A stretch of DNA of 8,640 nt from Deltaproteobacteria bacterium (GCA_016926135.1 JAFGPH010000166.1:1-8640); one strand, 5' to 3'; shown: positions 1 to 6,060, numbered from the stretch's first letter. Notes: generated by a model not told the origin, from the letters alone. Made by a program: numbers and translations.

Positions 1-260
1 CCGCAACTATTCCTCCGATGCGTATAAGACGGGACCCGGATTCTGCATTTTCCACAAGCAGCCCCAGGCTGCGACACCTGAAACGGGGTACGGTCCTGTC
101 CCTGCGACGGTAAAAATTTCGATATTACGGGCCGGTAATCGGCACCGCAAAAGATGAGTTGCGGTTCTGAGAGACCACCCCCAGGGCTGCCCTTTGGTGG
201 CGGACGGTTCCACAGATGGCCTTAGAATATGTTACGGTATTTCTGGGACACGACACTGAG

Positions 261-289
261 TTGACACGCTCATATTATCGCGATAAGAT
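261..289 (+). promoter_or_regulatory. Candidate sigma-70-type promoter of the ATPase gene
   Basis: A perfect -35 hexamer TTGACA (261-266) is followed after exactly 17 bp by TAAGAT (284-289), which matches TATAAT at four of six positions. Transcription would begin about 6-7 bases after the -10, on or next to the ATG at 296, giving a leaderless message. This agrees with the lack of a Shine-Dalgarno sequence before the ATG. An alternative pair is ACGACA (250-255) with TATTAT (273-278), also at 17 bp, which would start near 285. Both pairs overlap the large palindrome at 267-294. Confidence 0.5.
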
Positions 290-294
290 GAGCG
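267..294. promoter_or_regulatory. 28-bp near-perfect palindrome, likely operator
   Basis: The two 14-base arms, centred between 280 and 281, pair at 13 of 14 positions; the only mismatch is 274/287. The inner 12 bases (275-286, TTATCGCGATAA) are perfectly symmetrical. The element lies between the TTGACA -35 and the start codon and covers the -10, the classical place for a repressor dimer. A minimal frame ATGAGCGCATGA (288-299) also sits here; its stop overlaps the ATPase start codon. The regulator is unknown. Confidence 0.6.
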
Positions 295-295
295 C

Positions 296-1564
296 ATGAC
301 ACCGAGAGATTACATCCCGAGGGCGATAGAGGAATACGCCTTTGATGAGTCGTTGACGGGGAGGCACATGGTTTTTCTGGCTGGGCCACGTCAGGTTGGC
401 AAGACCATGCTGGCCCGGAAGTGGCTGGAGAAAAACGGCTGCCCTTCCCTCTACTACAACTGGGATGATATTGCCACCCGGCGTTCTTACCGGAACGACA
501 GCCGCTTTTTCGAGTCTTCGGCCCGATCTCTCGGAATCAGAGACCCCTGGATCGTTTTTGATGAGATTCATAAGCGAACCCGTTGGAGGGATATCCTCAA
601 GGGCGCTTATGATATTTTCGGGAAGGATTTCCGGTTTCTCGTCACCGGGAGTGCACGCCTGGACCTTTTTCGCCGTTCCGGGGACTCCCTGGTGGGACGG
701 TACAACCTGTTTCACATGATGCCCCTGAATATCAGAGAGGTCACCGGCCTGAAATGCTCCCCCTGTTTTCTGAGGGAAAACGAAACTTGGCGGCTGATCC
801 GAGATTTCGAAAGGCAGGTATCCCTTCCTCTCCCTCGTGAAGTTGAAGAGACTTACATGTCTCTCCGAGAGTATGGCCCTTTCCCTGAACCCTTTTTGAG
901 GCAGAATGAGCGTTTCAGCCGGAAATGGCATCAGGACTATCTCAGTTTGGTGGTCAGGCAGGATCTCAAAGATGTCAGTCGGGTGGCCGAACTGGACAAG
1001 GTCGAGCACCTGCTTCAGCTCTTCCCGGATCGCATTACGGCCCCCCTCTCGATGGCCAATTTGGCCCGAGAGCTCGAAGCGGCTCATACGACGGTAAAGA
1101 GCTGGCTGGAACAACTGAAAAGACTGTATGTGTTGTTTTCGATCGATCCCTGGACACAGAAGATCTCCAGGGGCCTCAAGAAAGAAAAGAAATGGTTTTT
1201 CCTGGATTGGCACTATGCCCCGGTAGGTTCGGCCAGGCTGGAGAATATGGTGGCAACGTACCTGTATCGTGCCTGCCTGTGCCTGAGCGATATGGGGTAT
1301 GGCTGTTATCGCCTCCATTACATCAGGACCCTGGACAAGAGAGAAATCGACTTTCTGGTTACCGTGGACCATAGGCCGGTCATGGCCATGGAAGTCAAAT
1401 CAGGAGATCTGCATCCGGCCAGTTCCCTCAAGACCCGTCAGAAATGGTTCCCCGACTCTCCAACGCTGGGAATTCAGGTAGTGGACAGGAGGGGTATCCT
1501 TCAGAAACACCCGGAGAATACCTGGATCGTCAGCGTGGAAAGATTCTTGTCGCTTCTGGAGTAG
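296..1564 (+). CDS. AAA-type ATP-binding protein with C-terminal DUF4143 domain
   Basis: A 422-residue protein of the AAA_14/DUF4143 type, a widespread cytoplasmic family of unknown role, often patchily distributed. The Walker A motif is GPRQVGKT (30-37). Walker B is WIVFDEIHK (85-93, Asp89-Glu90). A sensor-like FLVTGSARLDLFR follows (114-126), then the family-typical SLVGRYNLFHMMPLNIRE (131-148). The C-terminal half has a helix-turn-helix-like stretch (about 253-280) and ends with REIDFLV (349-355) and AMEVKSG (364-370). The spacing of Glu350/Asp352, Glu366 and Lys368 resembles a PD-(D/E)XK nuclease core. The start is the first ATG after the operator; there is no Shine-Dalgarno, consistent with a leaderless message. 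Codon choice looks less GC-biased than in the transporter and chemoreceptor genes, hinting at separate acquisition. The fold is confident; the function is not known. Confidence 0.9.
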   Translation: MTPRDYIPRAIEEYAFDESLTGRHMVFLAGPRQVGKTMLARKWLEKNGCPSLYYNWDDIATRRSYRNDSRFFESSARSLGIRDPWIVFDEIHKRTRWRDILKGAYDIFGKDFRFLVTGSARLDLFRRSGDSLVGRYNLFHMMPLNIREVTGLKCSPCFLRENETWRLIRDFERQVSLPLPREVEETYMSLREYGPFPEPFLRQNERFSRKWHQDYLSLVVRQDLKDVSRVAELDKVEHLLQLFPDRITAPLSMANLARELEAAHTTVKSWLEQLKRLYVLFSIDPWTQKISRGLKKEKKWFFLDWHYAPVGSARLENMVATYLYRACLCLSDMGYGCYRLHYIRTLDKREIDFLVTVDHRPVMAMEVKSGDLHPASSLKTRQKWFPDSPTLGIQVVDRRGILQKHPENTWIVSVERFLSLLE

Positions 1565-1576
1565 GATCCCCTTCGA

Positions 1577-2485
1577 TCAAGAAGTAAAAACCTGTGAGGT
1601 TTTCCTTGGCAGGGTGAAGACAAAGTTGGAGCCGTTTCTCTTTGCCTCGTACCAGATCTCGCCTCCTTGCTTTTCAATGGCCCGCTTCACGAGGTAAAGG
1701 CCGAGACCCAGGCCTTGTTCCATCCCTCTCTCCCCTGGGGAAACACGGTTGAACTTGGTGAACAGACGGGATCGTGATTCCTCGGGTATGGGTTCTCCGC
1801 TGTTGTAGATATTCAACATGATGCGGTTATTCAGGTCCTTGTACCCGATGGCCAGCCTGACCTTCTTCCCCCCATACTTGAGTGCGTTTCTCAGCAGGTT
1901 CCGGAAAACGGCCTTTAACCAGAAACGGTCCCCGTTAATCAAGAGCTGTTCGACAGGAGCAGCATCCAGCGCGTTATGGAACATGGCGCAGGATTGTGCG
2001 AGCTGGTTCGAGAGTTCGGAAAGGACCGGGTCCAACACGTCCCTTTTGAGGTGGAGCTCTTCCATGGCGGTCTCAAGGCCCTCACCCAGGGAGAAGGCCC
2101 GGCCCAGGCAGTCCTCCAGGTTTCCCATCAGTGAAGTGACATGCCCGGCAAGCTTATGGGTTTCCTCAGCTACGCCCTGATCCATCTGACCGTAATAGCC
2201 TCTTCCGAGCAGCTTGAGTCCCGCACCCACGTTGAAGAGACCACCCCTCAGGTCGTGAGCGGCAATCTTGAGAAGGTCCAGGATTTCGTCTCTAAAGACA
2301 GGACGGTGAGAATCAATAAGACGCCATGTCACAGCTCGTAGGACACTCGAAGCGTTGATGTTCCTCCGCTTTTCAGCCGCGGTGGGCACCTCCATGTGTT
2401 CGGTGCGGGTACCGGCTTTGCCAGGCCCGTTTTCAGGCATGCCTTCCGGGATGGTGGCTTCTTCGGTGAGTGTGGTGTGGAACAT
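1577..2485 (-). CDS. Soluble sensor histidine kinase
   Basis: A 302-residue kinase with no membrane segment and no obvious PAS or GAF input domain, so it probably reads a cytoplasmic or partner-protein signal. The phosphoacceptor is probably His77 in AAHDLRGGLFNV (75-86). This H box keeps the acidic residue after His but lacks the usual proline. The ATPase domain shows the N box NLLRNALKYG (196-205, Asn200), a G1-like NIYNSGEPIP (225-234) with Asn-Ser in place of the usual Asp, the F box LFTKFNR (241-247) and a glycine-rich G2 QGLGLGLYLVK (257-267). The start is secure: AAAGGAG (2492-2498 on the plus strand) lies 6 bases before the ATG, and an in-frame TGA lies only four codons upstream. The first 50 residues are Glu/Pro-rich and probably disordered. 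It ends 12 bp from the convergent ATPase gene. The partner regulator is not identified. Confidence 0.9.
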   Translation of the reverse strand: MFHTTLTEEATIPEGMPENGPGKAGTRTEHMEVPTAAEKRRNINASSVLRAVTWRLIDSHRPVFRDEILDLLKIAAHDLRGGLFNVGAGLKLLGRGYYGQMDQGVAEETHKLAGHVTSLMGNLEDCLGRAFSLGEGLETAMEELHLKRDVLDPVLSELSNQLAQSCAMFHNALDAAPVEQLLINGDRFWLKAVFRNLLRNALKYGGKKVRLAIGYKDLNNRIMLNIYNSGEPIPEESRSRLFTKFNRVSPGERGMEQGLGLGLYLVKRAIEKQGGEIWYEAKRNGSNFVFTLPRKTSQVFTS

Positions 2486-2633
2486 CGTCTTCTCCTTTCA
2501 TGAGGTTTGATGCTGTGATGTGCTCTTCTTCCAGGACAACGGTGATCCGGCAATCAGGAAAAAGGTGCTGCAGGAGGGAGACCATCTGAGCTGTCGTCTC
2601 TGAACCCTTGGATATGATGAGGATCTCGCGCAT
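2433..2633 (-). CDS. Small ORF resembling a truncated receiver domain, overlapping the kinase start
   Basis: A 66-residue frame beginning MREILIISKGSETTAQ. The first 40 or so residues read like the opening beta-alpha-beta of a receiver domain (EILIIS, an amphipathic helix, then CRITVVL), but the acidic residues expected after the first strand are absent (SKGSE). The remainder runs into the kinase start in another frame and is rich in His, Arg and Asp, like out-of-frame reading. Only a weak AAGG precedes its ATG. Its last 53 bases overlap the kinase gene, whose ribosome binding site lies inside it, so it may act in translational coupling. It may be a genuine small protein, a remnant of a full receiver gene, or a chance frame. 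Confidence 0.4.
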   Translation of the reverse strand: MREILIISKGSETTAQMVSLLQHLFPDCRITVVLEEEHITASNLMKGEDDVPHHTHRRSHHPGRHA

Positions 2634-2708
2634 GCCTTATACAGATCATGGGTTCCCGAAAGAAGGTCTTTGCCTTTAAGGAAGCGAGACAATGCTACAC
2701 CCCAATCA

Positions 2709-2748
2709 TTAGGTCGAGGTTAGGGCACTTCTAGAATCCCGCTAGGAA
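2709..2748. repeat. Four heptamers at 11-bp spacing; PhoB/OmpR-type operator candidate
   Basis: TTAGGTC (2709), TTAGGGC (2720), CTAGAAT (2731) and CTAGGAA (2742) share the pattern YTAGRRN and start exactly 11 bp apart, with 4-bp spacers gagg, actt and cccg. Seven-base direct repeats with 4-base spacers at one-helical-turn spacing are the architecture of PhoB boxes and of Bacillus PhoP sites (TTAACA-like repeats). The heptamer sequence is not the E. coli PhoB consensus (CTGTCAT). The array lies 75-115 bp upstream of the minus-strand small ORF and about 165-205 bp upstream of the predicted sigma-54 transcription start, so it could serve either side. Confidence 0.5.
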
Positions 2749-2785
2749 TACTTGGCGCCGTTGAGGGAAATTGCAGGTCAGGGAG

Positions 2786-2803
2786 GCGTCGGAATTTCGA
2801 CGC
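2786..2803. promoter_or_regulatory. 18-bp inverted repeat, possible enhancer site
   Basis: GCGTCGGAATTTCGACGC has perfect 6-base arms (GCGTCG/CGACGC) and is symmetrical at 8 of 9 positions overall. Its centre lies about 120 bp upstream of the start site predicted for the sigma-54 promoter at 2889, which is the normal distance for a site bound by a sigma-54 activator. No activator gene lies in the window, so the binding protein is inferred only from position. Confidence 0.45.
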
Positions 2804-2888
2804 TCATGCGGCACTGCCTTCCGGAGTTGCCAGGACCATGCCTCCCCAACCATATAGAATTAAGGAATAAAACGACGCTGCCCGCTCC

Positions 2889-2904
2889 TGGCACGGGTCT
2901 TGCT
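2889..2904 (+). promoter_or_regulatory. Sigma-54 (RpoN) -24/-12 promoter
   Basis: TGGCACG (2889-2895), four bases, then TTGCT (2900-2904) matches the TGGCACG-N4-TTGCW consensus at every defined position. The invariant GG (2890-2891) and GC (2902-2903) are separated by exactly 10 bases. Transcription should start near 2915, leaving a leader of about 145 bases before the ATG at 3059. The first gene downstream is the PstS-like gene, and the chemoreceptor gene follows with no obvious terminator between them. Sigma-54 promoters need an ATP-dependent activator. Confidence 0.85.
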
Positions 2905-2937
2905 AGTCCATCGTCAGGGGTTTCCCGGTAAAGGATT

Positions 2938-2969
2938 CCTCCCGAGTCGATGTTTTCCTATCGGGGAGG
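2938..2969 (+). promoter_or_regulatory. Leader hairpin upstream of the PstS-like gene
   Basis: CCTCCCGA (2938-2945) can pair with TCGGGGAGG (2961-2969), leaving one bulged base and a 15-base loop. No T tract follows, so it is not a standard terminator. CCTCC could also pair with the GGAGG of the ribosome binding site at 3048-3052, giving two exclusive foldings. No known riboswitch signature was recognised. Confidence 0.35.
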
Positions 2970-3058
2970 TAAAAACCCGGGTCGGGACCAAGGGAATGGG
3001 ACGGGAGAGACCGTTGGGGATCAGTAGGCCGACGAAGACAGGGGAAAGGAGGCAGGTT

Positions 3059-3877
3059 ATGTCGAGCAGGATAACGAAAAAGGAAAGTTTTGCCGTTCTT
3101 CTTGCGGCAATGGCAGTGGTATTCACCCTTTTCGAGGGCATCGCGCTTTCCGGGGAGTTCGTGGCGAGGGGTTCGGACTCGACCATAGGCGCCGTGCAGG
3201 CCCTTGCAGATGCCTTTCACAAAAAGAGCGGGACTGCTGTCAAGGTGGAAGGGGGCGGCTCTTCCAAGGGCGCAAAGGATTGCCTGGCCGGCCAGGTGCC
3301 CCTGGCGTTCATGTCGCGCGGACCCAAGGATTCCGAGAAATCGGCCGGACTGGTGGCTGTAGCGTATGCCATTGACGGGGTGGCGGTCATCGTGCACAAG
3401 TCCAATCCTGTGGACAACCTGACCCTGGAACAGCTCAAGGCCATCTACACGGGCCAGATGAAGACTTGGCCCGAGGGAAAACCTATCCTGGCCTTCAACC
3501 GCCCCACCACATCAGGCACGCGGGAGGTATTCAAGGAGGTCGTGCTGGGGGGCAAGACCGAGTTTGACCCGGGCATACAGATCAAGCACGACAAGGCCGC
3601 TGTGATGACCGTGGCCAAGGCGGCGACCGCCATGGCCTTCACTTCCGCCGATGAAGTGACCGGCAATACCGAGGTGAAGATCGTCAAGGTGAACGGCATC
3701 GCTCCCACTCCGAGCACACTGCGCGACAAGAGCTATCCCATTGCCAGGACCCTGCACTTCGGCACCAAGGGTAATGCACAGGGTGACGTGAAGGCCTTTC
3801 TGGACTTCGCCGTGAGTGACGAGGGGCAGAAGGTGCTTGAGAAGGCGGGTTTCGTCCCCTTGAGAGAGCTCAAGTAG
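3059..3877 (+). CDS. PstS-like periplasmic phosphate-family binding protein (orphan)
   Basis: A 272-residue exported binding protein. Residues 1-31 form a signal peptide (ITKK, then a hydrophobic run ending about IALSG). The mature part follows the PBP_like_2/PstS pattern: an N-terminal ligand loop GSDST (38-42), GGGSSKGAKD (65-74), NPVDNLTLEQLKAIYTG (116-132), and the anion-binding NRPTTSGTRE (147-156), whose Arg148, Ser152, Gly153 and Thr154 correspond to phosphate contacts in E. coli PstS. The usual aspartate in the 'VDIG' segment is proline here (GQVPLAFMSR, Pro81), so the ligand may be bound differently or be another oxyanion. The start at 3059 has AAAGGAGG (3045-3052) 6 bases upstream; the longer TTG-initiated frame overlaps the promoter. 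No pstCAB genes are adjacent; the chemoreceptor 68 bases downstream is the likely partner. Confidence 0.88.
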   Translation: MSSRITKKESFAVLLAAMAVVFTLFEGIALSGEFVARGSDSTIGAVQALADAFHKKSGTAVKVEGGGSSKGAKDCLAGQVPLAFMSRGPKDSEKSAGLVAVAYAIDGVAVIVHKSNPVDNLTLEQLKAIYTGQMKTWPEGKPILAFNRPTTSGTREVFKEVVLGGKTEFDPGIQIKHDKAAVMTVAKAATAMAFTSADEVTGNTEVKIVKVNGIAPTPSTLRDKSYPIARTLHFGTKGNAQGDVKAFLDFAVSDEGQKVLEKAGFVPLRELK

Positions 3878-3945
3878 TCCAGAACACGCTTGTCCGCCCC
3901 GCCATGCCGCCGCACACGGCTGGGGAGGAATGAAGGAGACTGAAA

Positions 3946-5787
3946 ATGGGCATCAGAACGAAGCTGACAGCAGGCTTTGCTGCCATGGTGATCATCACCG
4001 GCTTGGCATCCGGGACCGGTTGGTGGACCGCCCGCAAGGCGTCCACAAACACCTCCCTCCTGCTGGGGAAAGATATGCCCCTGGTGGAGAAGGCCGGCAA
4101 GGCGAATAAAGCCCTCAAGAACGCCCGCCTGCAGGAGAGGCGTTTCTTTCTTGAGCGTGACTTGAAGGCCTTTGAAGAGGCGAAGAAGTTCATCGCCCTT
4201 GCCGGAAAGGAGTTCCAGCAGATCCAGGCCCTGGTGAAGGACACGGATCAGGGGAGGAAGGTGCAGGAGGCCATCGGCCTCGTGAATGCCTATGCTTCGA
4301 ACCTGGGGAAGGTGGTGAATCTGAGGACCCGGCGAGGCCTGACCCACGATCAGGGGCTGGAGGGTCAACTCCGCGCCACGGTCCACAAGGTGGAGAAATT
4401 CGTGGGAGAGCGTGGATTGGCGGAACTGACCGTGCTCATGCTCATGTGTCGGCGTCACGAAAAGGACTACCTGCTCCGGGGAGATGAGAAGTATCTGGGC
4501 GAGATTGGCAAGCGAATAGGGGAGTTCCACCAGCAGATGGAGATGTTCGGCATGGCCGGCGACGATCAGCAGACGCTCCGAAAACTCCTTCAGGACTACT
4601 TCGGGAGCATGGAGGTCCTTGTCCGGACCGACAGGGAAATCAACGCGGCCCTTCCGCAGATGGCCCAAATTGCCGCTGATCTGGAACGGAAAGTGGAGTC
4701 CCTGGCGGATACGGCGCAGGTCGGAGTGAAAGACAAGGGAGAGGCCGTGCTCTCGGAACTCTCCCACTCCAAATCCCTCATGGTGATCATCCTGGGCGCC
4801 GCTATTGCCTTGGGTTCCTTGATCGGGATCGGTATCACCCGGTCCATTACCGGCCCCATCGGCCGGATCATCGCGGACCTGAAAGAGAGCGCCGATCAGG
4901 TGACCGTCGGGTCCAATCAGGTCAGCGCTGCCAGCCAGAGCCTGGCCGAAGGGTCTTCGGAGCAGGCTGCCTCCATTGAGGAGACATCTTCATCCCTGGA
5001 AGAGATGTCCTCCATGATCCGGAAAAGCGCCCAAAACACGGAGGAGTCGCGAAGGATCATGAAAGAAGATGCGGGCGCCAATTTCCGTCTGATACGGGAG
5101 CGCATGAATTGCATGAAGCAAGCCATCCAGGAGGCCGTGAAGACCAGCGAAGAGACGGCCAGGATCATAAAGACCATTGACGAGATTGCCTTTCAGACCA
5201 ACCTTCTGGCCCTCAATGCGGCGGTGGAGGCAGCGAGGGCGGGCGAGGCGGGGGCAGGTTTTGCCGTGGTGGCCGGTGAGGTCAGGAATCTGGCCATGAG
5301 GGCTGCGGAGGCGGCCAAGAACACGGAGGCCTTGATCCACGGTTCCAACAAGCAGATTCAGGGGACCGCAGAGCTCAACGAGCAGGTTGTGGAAGCCCTG
5401 AACCAGAACGCGGATGTTGCGCGGAAAGTCGGTCTCTTGATCGGTGAAATTGCATCGGCATCCAACGAGCAGGCACAGGGGATCGAGCAACTGAACAAGG
5501 CCGTGGCGGAGATGGACAAGGTGGTGCAGCGGAACGCCGCCAGCGCGGAGGAGACCGCCTCCGCGTCTGAAGAGATGAATGCACAGGCCGAGCGCATGAG
5601 GGATGTCGTGGAAGAGTTGTTTTCTATCGCAGGCAACCTTGGGCGGAAGGCTGCTCCACGAGTCTCCTCTCGACCCGTGAGAGGGGCTGACGGCCCAGGA
5701 CCTTTGGGCTTGAACCGTCTGGCGGTATCCAGACAACAGCCCGGGGTTTGCCTGCTCGCCTCAAACAATGAAGAAGATGAAGCGTGA
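3946..5787 (+). CDS. Methyl-accepting chemotaxis protein with HBM-type sensor domain
   Basis: A 613-residue transmembrane chemoreceptor. TM1 is about residues 8-28, the periplasmic helical sensor about 29-277 and TM2 about 278-298. The sensor is roughly 250 residues, near the size of a helical bimodular (HBM) domain, with [15 protein letters not shown] (169-183), a motif common in such receptors. After TM2 only a short first HAMP helix ([12 protein letters not shown]) is seen; the usual second helix and DEIG motif are missing, and the signalling coiled coil begins directly. Methylation-type segments include [14 protein letters not shown] (337-350) and [13 protein letters not shown] (532-544). 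The conserved hairpin tip spans about 407-460 ([21 protein letters not shown] onward). The tail ends NNEEDEA with no CheR-binding pentapeptide. GAAGGAG (3932-3938) lies 7 bases before the ATG. Linkage to the PstS-like gene suggests it reads that protein's ligand-bound form. Confidence 0.92.
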   Translation: MGIRTKLTAGFAAMVIITGLASGTGWWTARKASTNTSLLLGKDMPLVEKAGKANKALKNARLQERRFFLERDLKAFEEAKKFIALAGKEFQQIQALVKDTDQGRKVQEAIGLVNAYASNLGKVVNLRTRRGLTHDQGLEGQLRATVHKVEKFVGERGLAELTVLMLMCRRHEKDYLLRGDEKYLGEIGKRIGEFHQQMEMFGMAGDDQQTLRKLLQDYFGSMEVLVRTDREINAALPQMAQIAADLERKVESLADTAQVGVKDKGEAVLSELSHSKSLMVIILGAAIALGSLIGIGITRSITGPIGRIIADLKESADQVTVGSNQVSAASQSLAEGSSEQAASIEETSSSLEEMSSMIRKSAQNTEESRRIMKEDAGANFRLIRERMNCMKQAIQEAVKTSEETARIIKTIDEIAFQTNLLALNAAVEAARAGEAGAGFAVVAGEVRNLAMRAAEAAKNTEALIHGSNKQIQGTAELNEQVVEALNQNADVARKVGLLIGEIASASNEQAQGIEQLNKAVAEMDKVVQRNAASAEETASASEEMNAQAERMRDVVEELFSIAGNLGRKAAPRVSSRPVRGADGPGPLGLNRLAVSRQQPGVCLLASNNEEDEA

Positions 5788-5846
5788 CCCGAAGGGTTGG
5801 TGCTGGCGCGCTTGGCACTGCTGGAACCCGGCTGTAGCCTTGATGA

Positions 5847-5858
5847 CCGGCATGCCGG
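5847..5858. repeat. 12-bp perfect palindrome downstream of the chemoreceptor gene
   Basis: CCGGCATGCCGG is fully symmetrical and lies 60 bases after the chemoreceptor stop. As RNA it could form only a very short stem, and no T tract follows. It could be a protein site or chance. Confidence 0.3.
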
Positions 5859-5957
5859 GGCACCGTCCTGATGCAAGGCAATCATCGGCTTTCCGGTTCG
5901 TCACGAGTAATAGGCAAGGCATGGAAATCTCCTTGACGTATCCACCCTCCTCCTCTA

Positions 5958-6060
5958 CCCTCATGAATTGAATCGGGCAGAACGCTCCGTGGAAAAAACC
6001 ATGAGGGAGCCGACCTGAATTCATCAGACTCGATGCTGTTCACAAAAAAGCTGTTCTGCC
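5958..6060. repeat. Two crossing 8-base inverted repeat pairs
   Basis: CCCTCATG (5958-5965) is complementary to CATGAGGG (6000-6007), and GGCAGAAC (5976-5983) to GTTCTGCC (6053-6060). The pairs interleave, giving a pseudoknot-like or mutually exclusive topology. A further ATGAATT/AATTCAT pair lies within the same span. The element is 130-230 bases upstream of the PiT start. Confidence 0.35.
6036..6056 (+). repeat. CTGTTC direct repeat
   Basis: CTGTTC occurs at 6036-6041 and 6051-6056, separated by an A-rich 9-base spacer (acaaaaaag). The hexamer resembles a PhoB half-site (CTGTCA), but the 15-base period does not match the 11-base period of Pho boxes. It is a weak candidate operator for the PiT/DUF47 unit. 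Confidence 0.2.

Larger units (their letters stand above)
1..295. other. Non-coding, hairpin-rich upstream region
   Basis: No convincing gene is seen here. The stretch carries several short inverted repeats: GCAGCC/GGCTGC around a 3-base loop (58-72), a near-palindrome ATTACG..GGTAAT (124-139), ACCGCAA/TTGCGGT with an 8-base loop (144-165), and CCACC/GGTGG enclosing AGGGC/GCCCT (175-200). None is followed by a T tract, so none looks like a simple intrinsic terminator. The only ORF is a 68-codon minus-strand frame with low-complexity, shadow-like composition and no recognisable domain. The region could be the structured end of an upstream transcript, decayed sequence or a small RNA. The sequence alone cannot separate these. 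Confidence 0.5.
2634..3058. other. Divergent intergenic regulatory region
   Basis: This 425-base gap separates the kinase unit (minus strand) from the PstS-like/chemoreceptor unit (plus strand). From left to right it holds tandem heptamers (2709-2748), an inverted repeat (2786-2803), an AT-rich tract (about 2852-2875) that could be a bending site, a sigma-54 promoter (2889-2904) and a long leader with a hairpin (2938-2969). No clear -10/-35 pair was found for the minus-strand unit. A TTG-initiated extension of the PstS-like frame back to 2900 would begin inside the sigma-54 promoter and is not a real start. Confidence 0.7.

Noticed and set aside
7..213. 68-codon minus-strand ORF
   Set aside because: No ribosome binding site or domain is visible, and the stretch is dominated by hairpins.
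275..1372. 365-codon open frame on the minus strand
   Set aside because: It lies antisense to the ATPase, whose motifs are unmistakable, and its own translation shows no domain. It is an artefact of GC-rich codon use.
1565..1576. Terminator between the convergent ATPase and kinase genes
   Set aside because: Only 12 bases separate the stop codons and no hairpin is present there.
2900..3058. N-terminal extension of the PstS-like protein from a TTG
   Set aside because: The TTG lies inside the -12 element of the sigma-54 promoter, whereas the ATG at 3059 has an ideal ribosome binding site and begins a proper signal peptide.
2915..3058. Riboswitch in the PstS-like leader
   Set aside because: The GGTAAA and GGAGG strings suggested a c-di-GMP or similar aptamer, but the conserved core motifs of known classes are not present.
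3733..4767. 344-codon open frame on the minus strand
   Set aside because: It spans the end of the PstS-like gene and the chemoreceptor sensor domain in antisense, is His/Leu/Gly-rich and has no recognisable fold.
4990..5736. 248-codon open frame on the minus strand
   Set aside because: It is antisense to the conserved chemoreceptor signalling domain and has no domain of its own.
5813..5830. Second sigma-54 promoter (TTGGCACTGCTGGAAC)
   Set aside because: The -24-like TGGCAC is present, but the -12 position lacks the invariant GC at the required spacing.
5768..5971. 67-codon ORF with a Trp/Cys-rich start
   Set aside because: It starts inside the chemoreceptor gene without a Shine-Dalgarno, and its later half is Ser/Pro-rich like non-coding sequence. 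It would deserve another look only if conserved in relatives.
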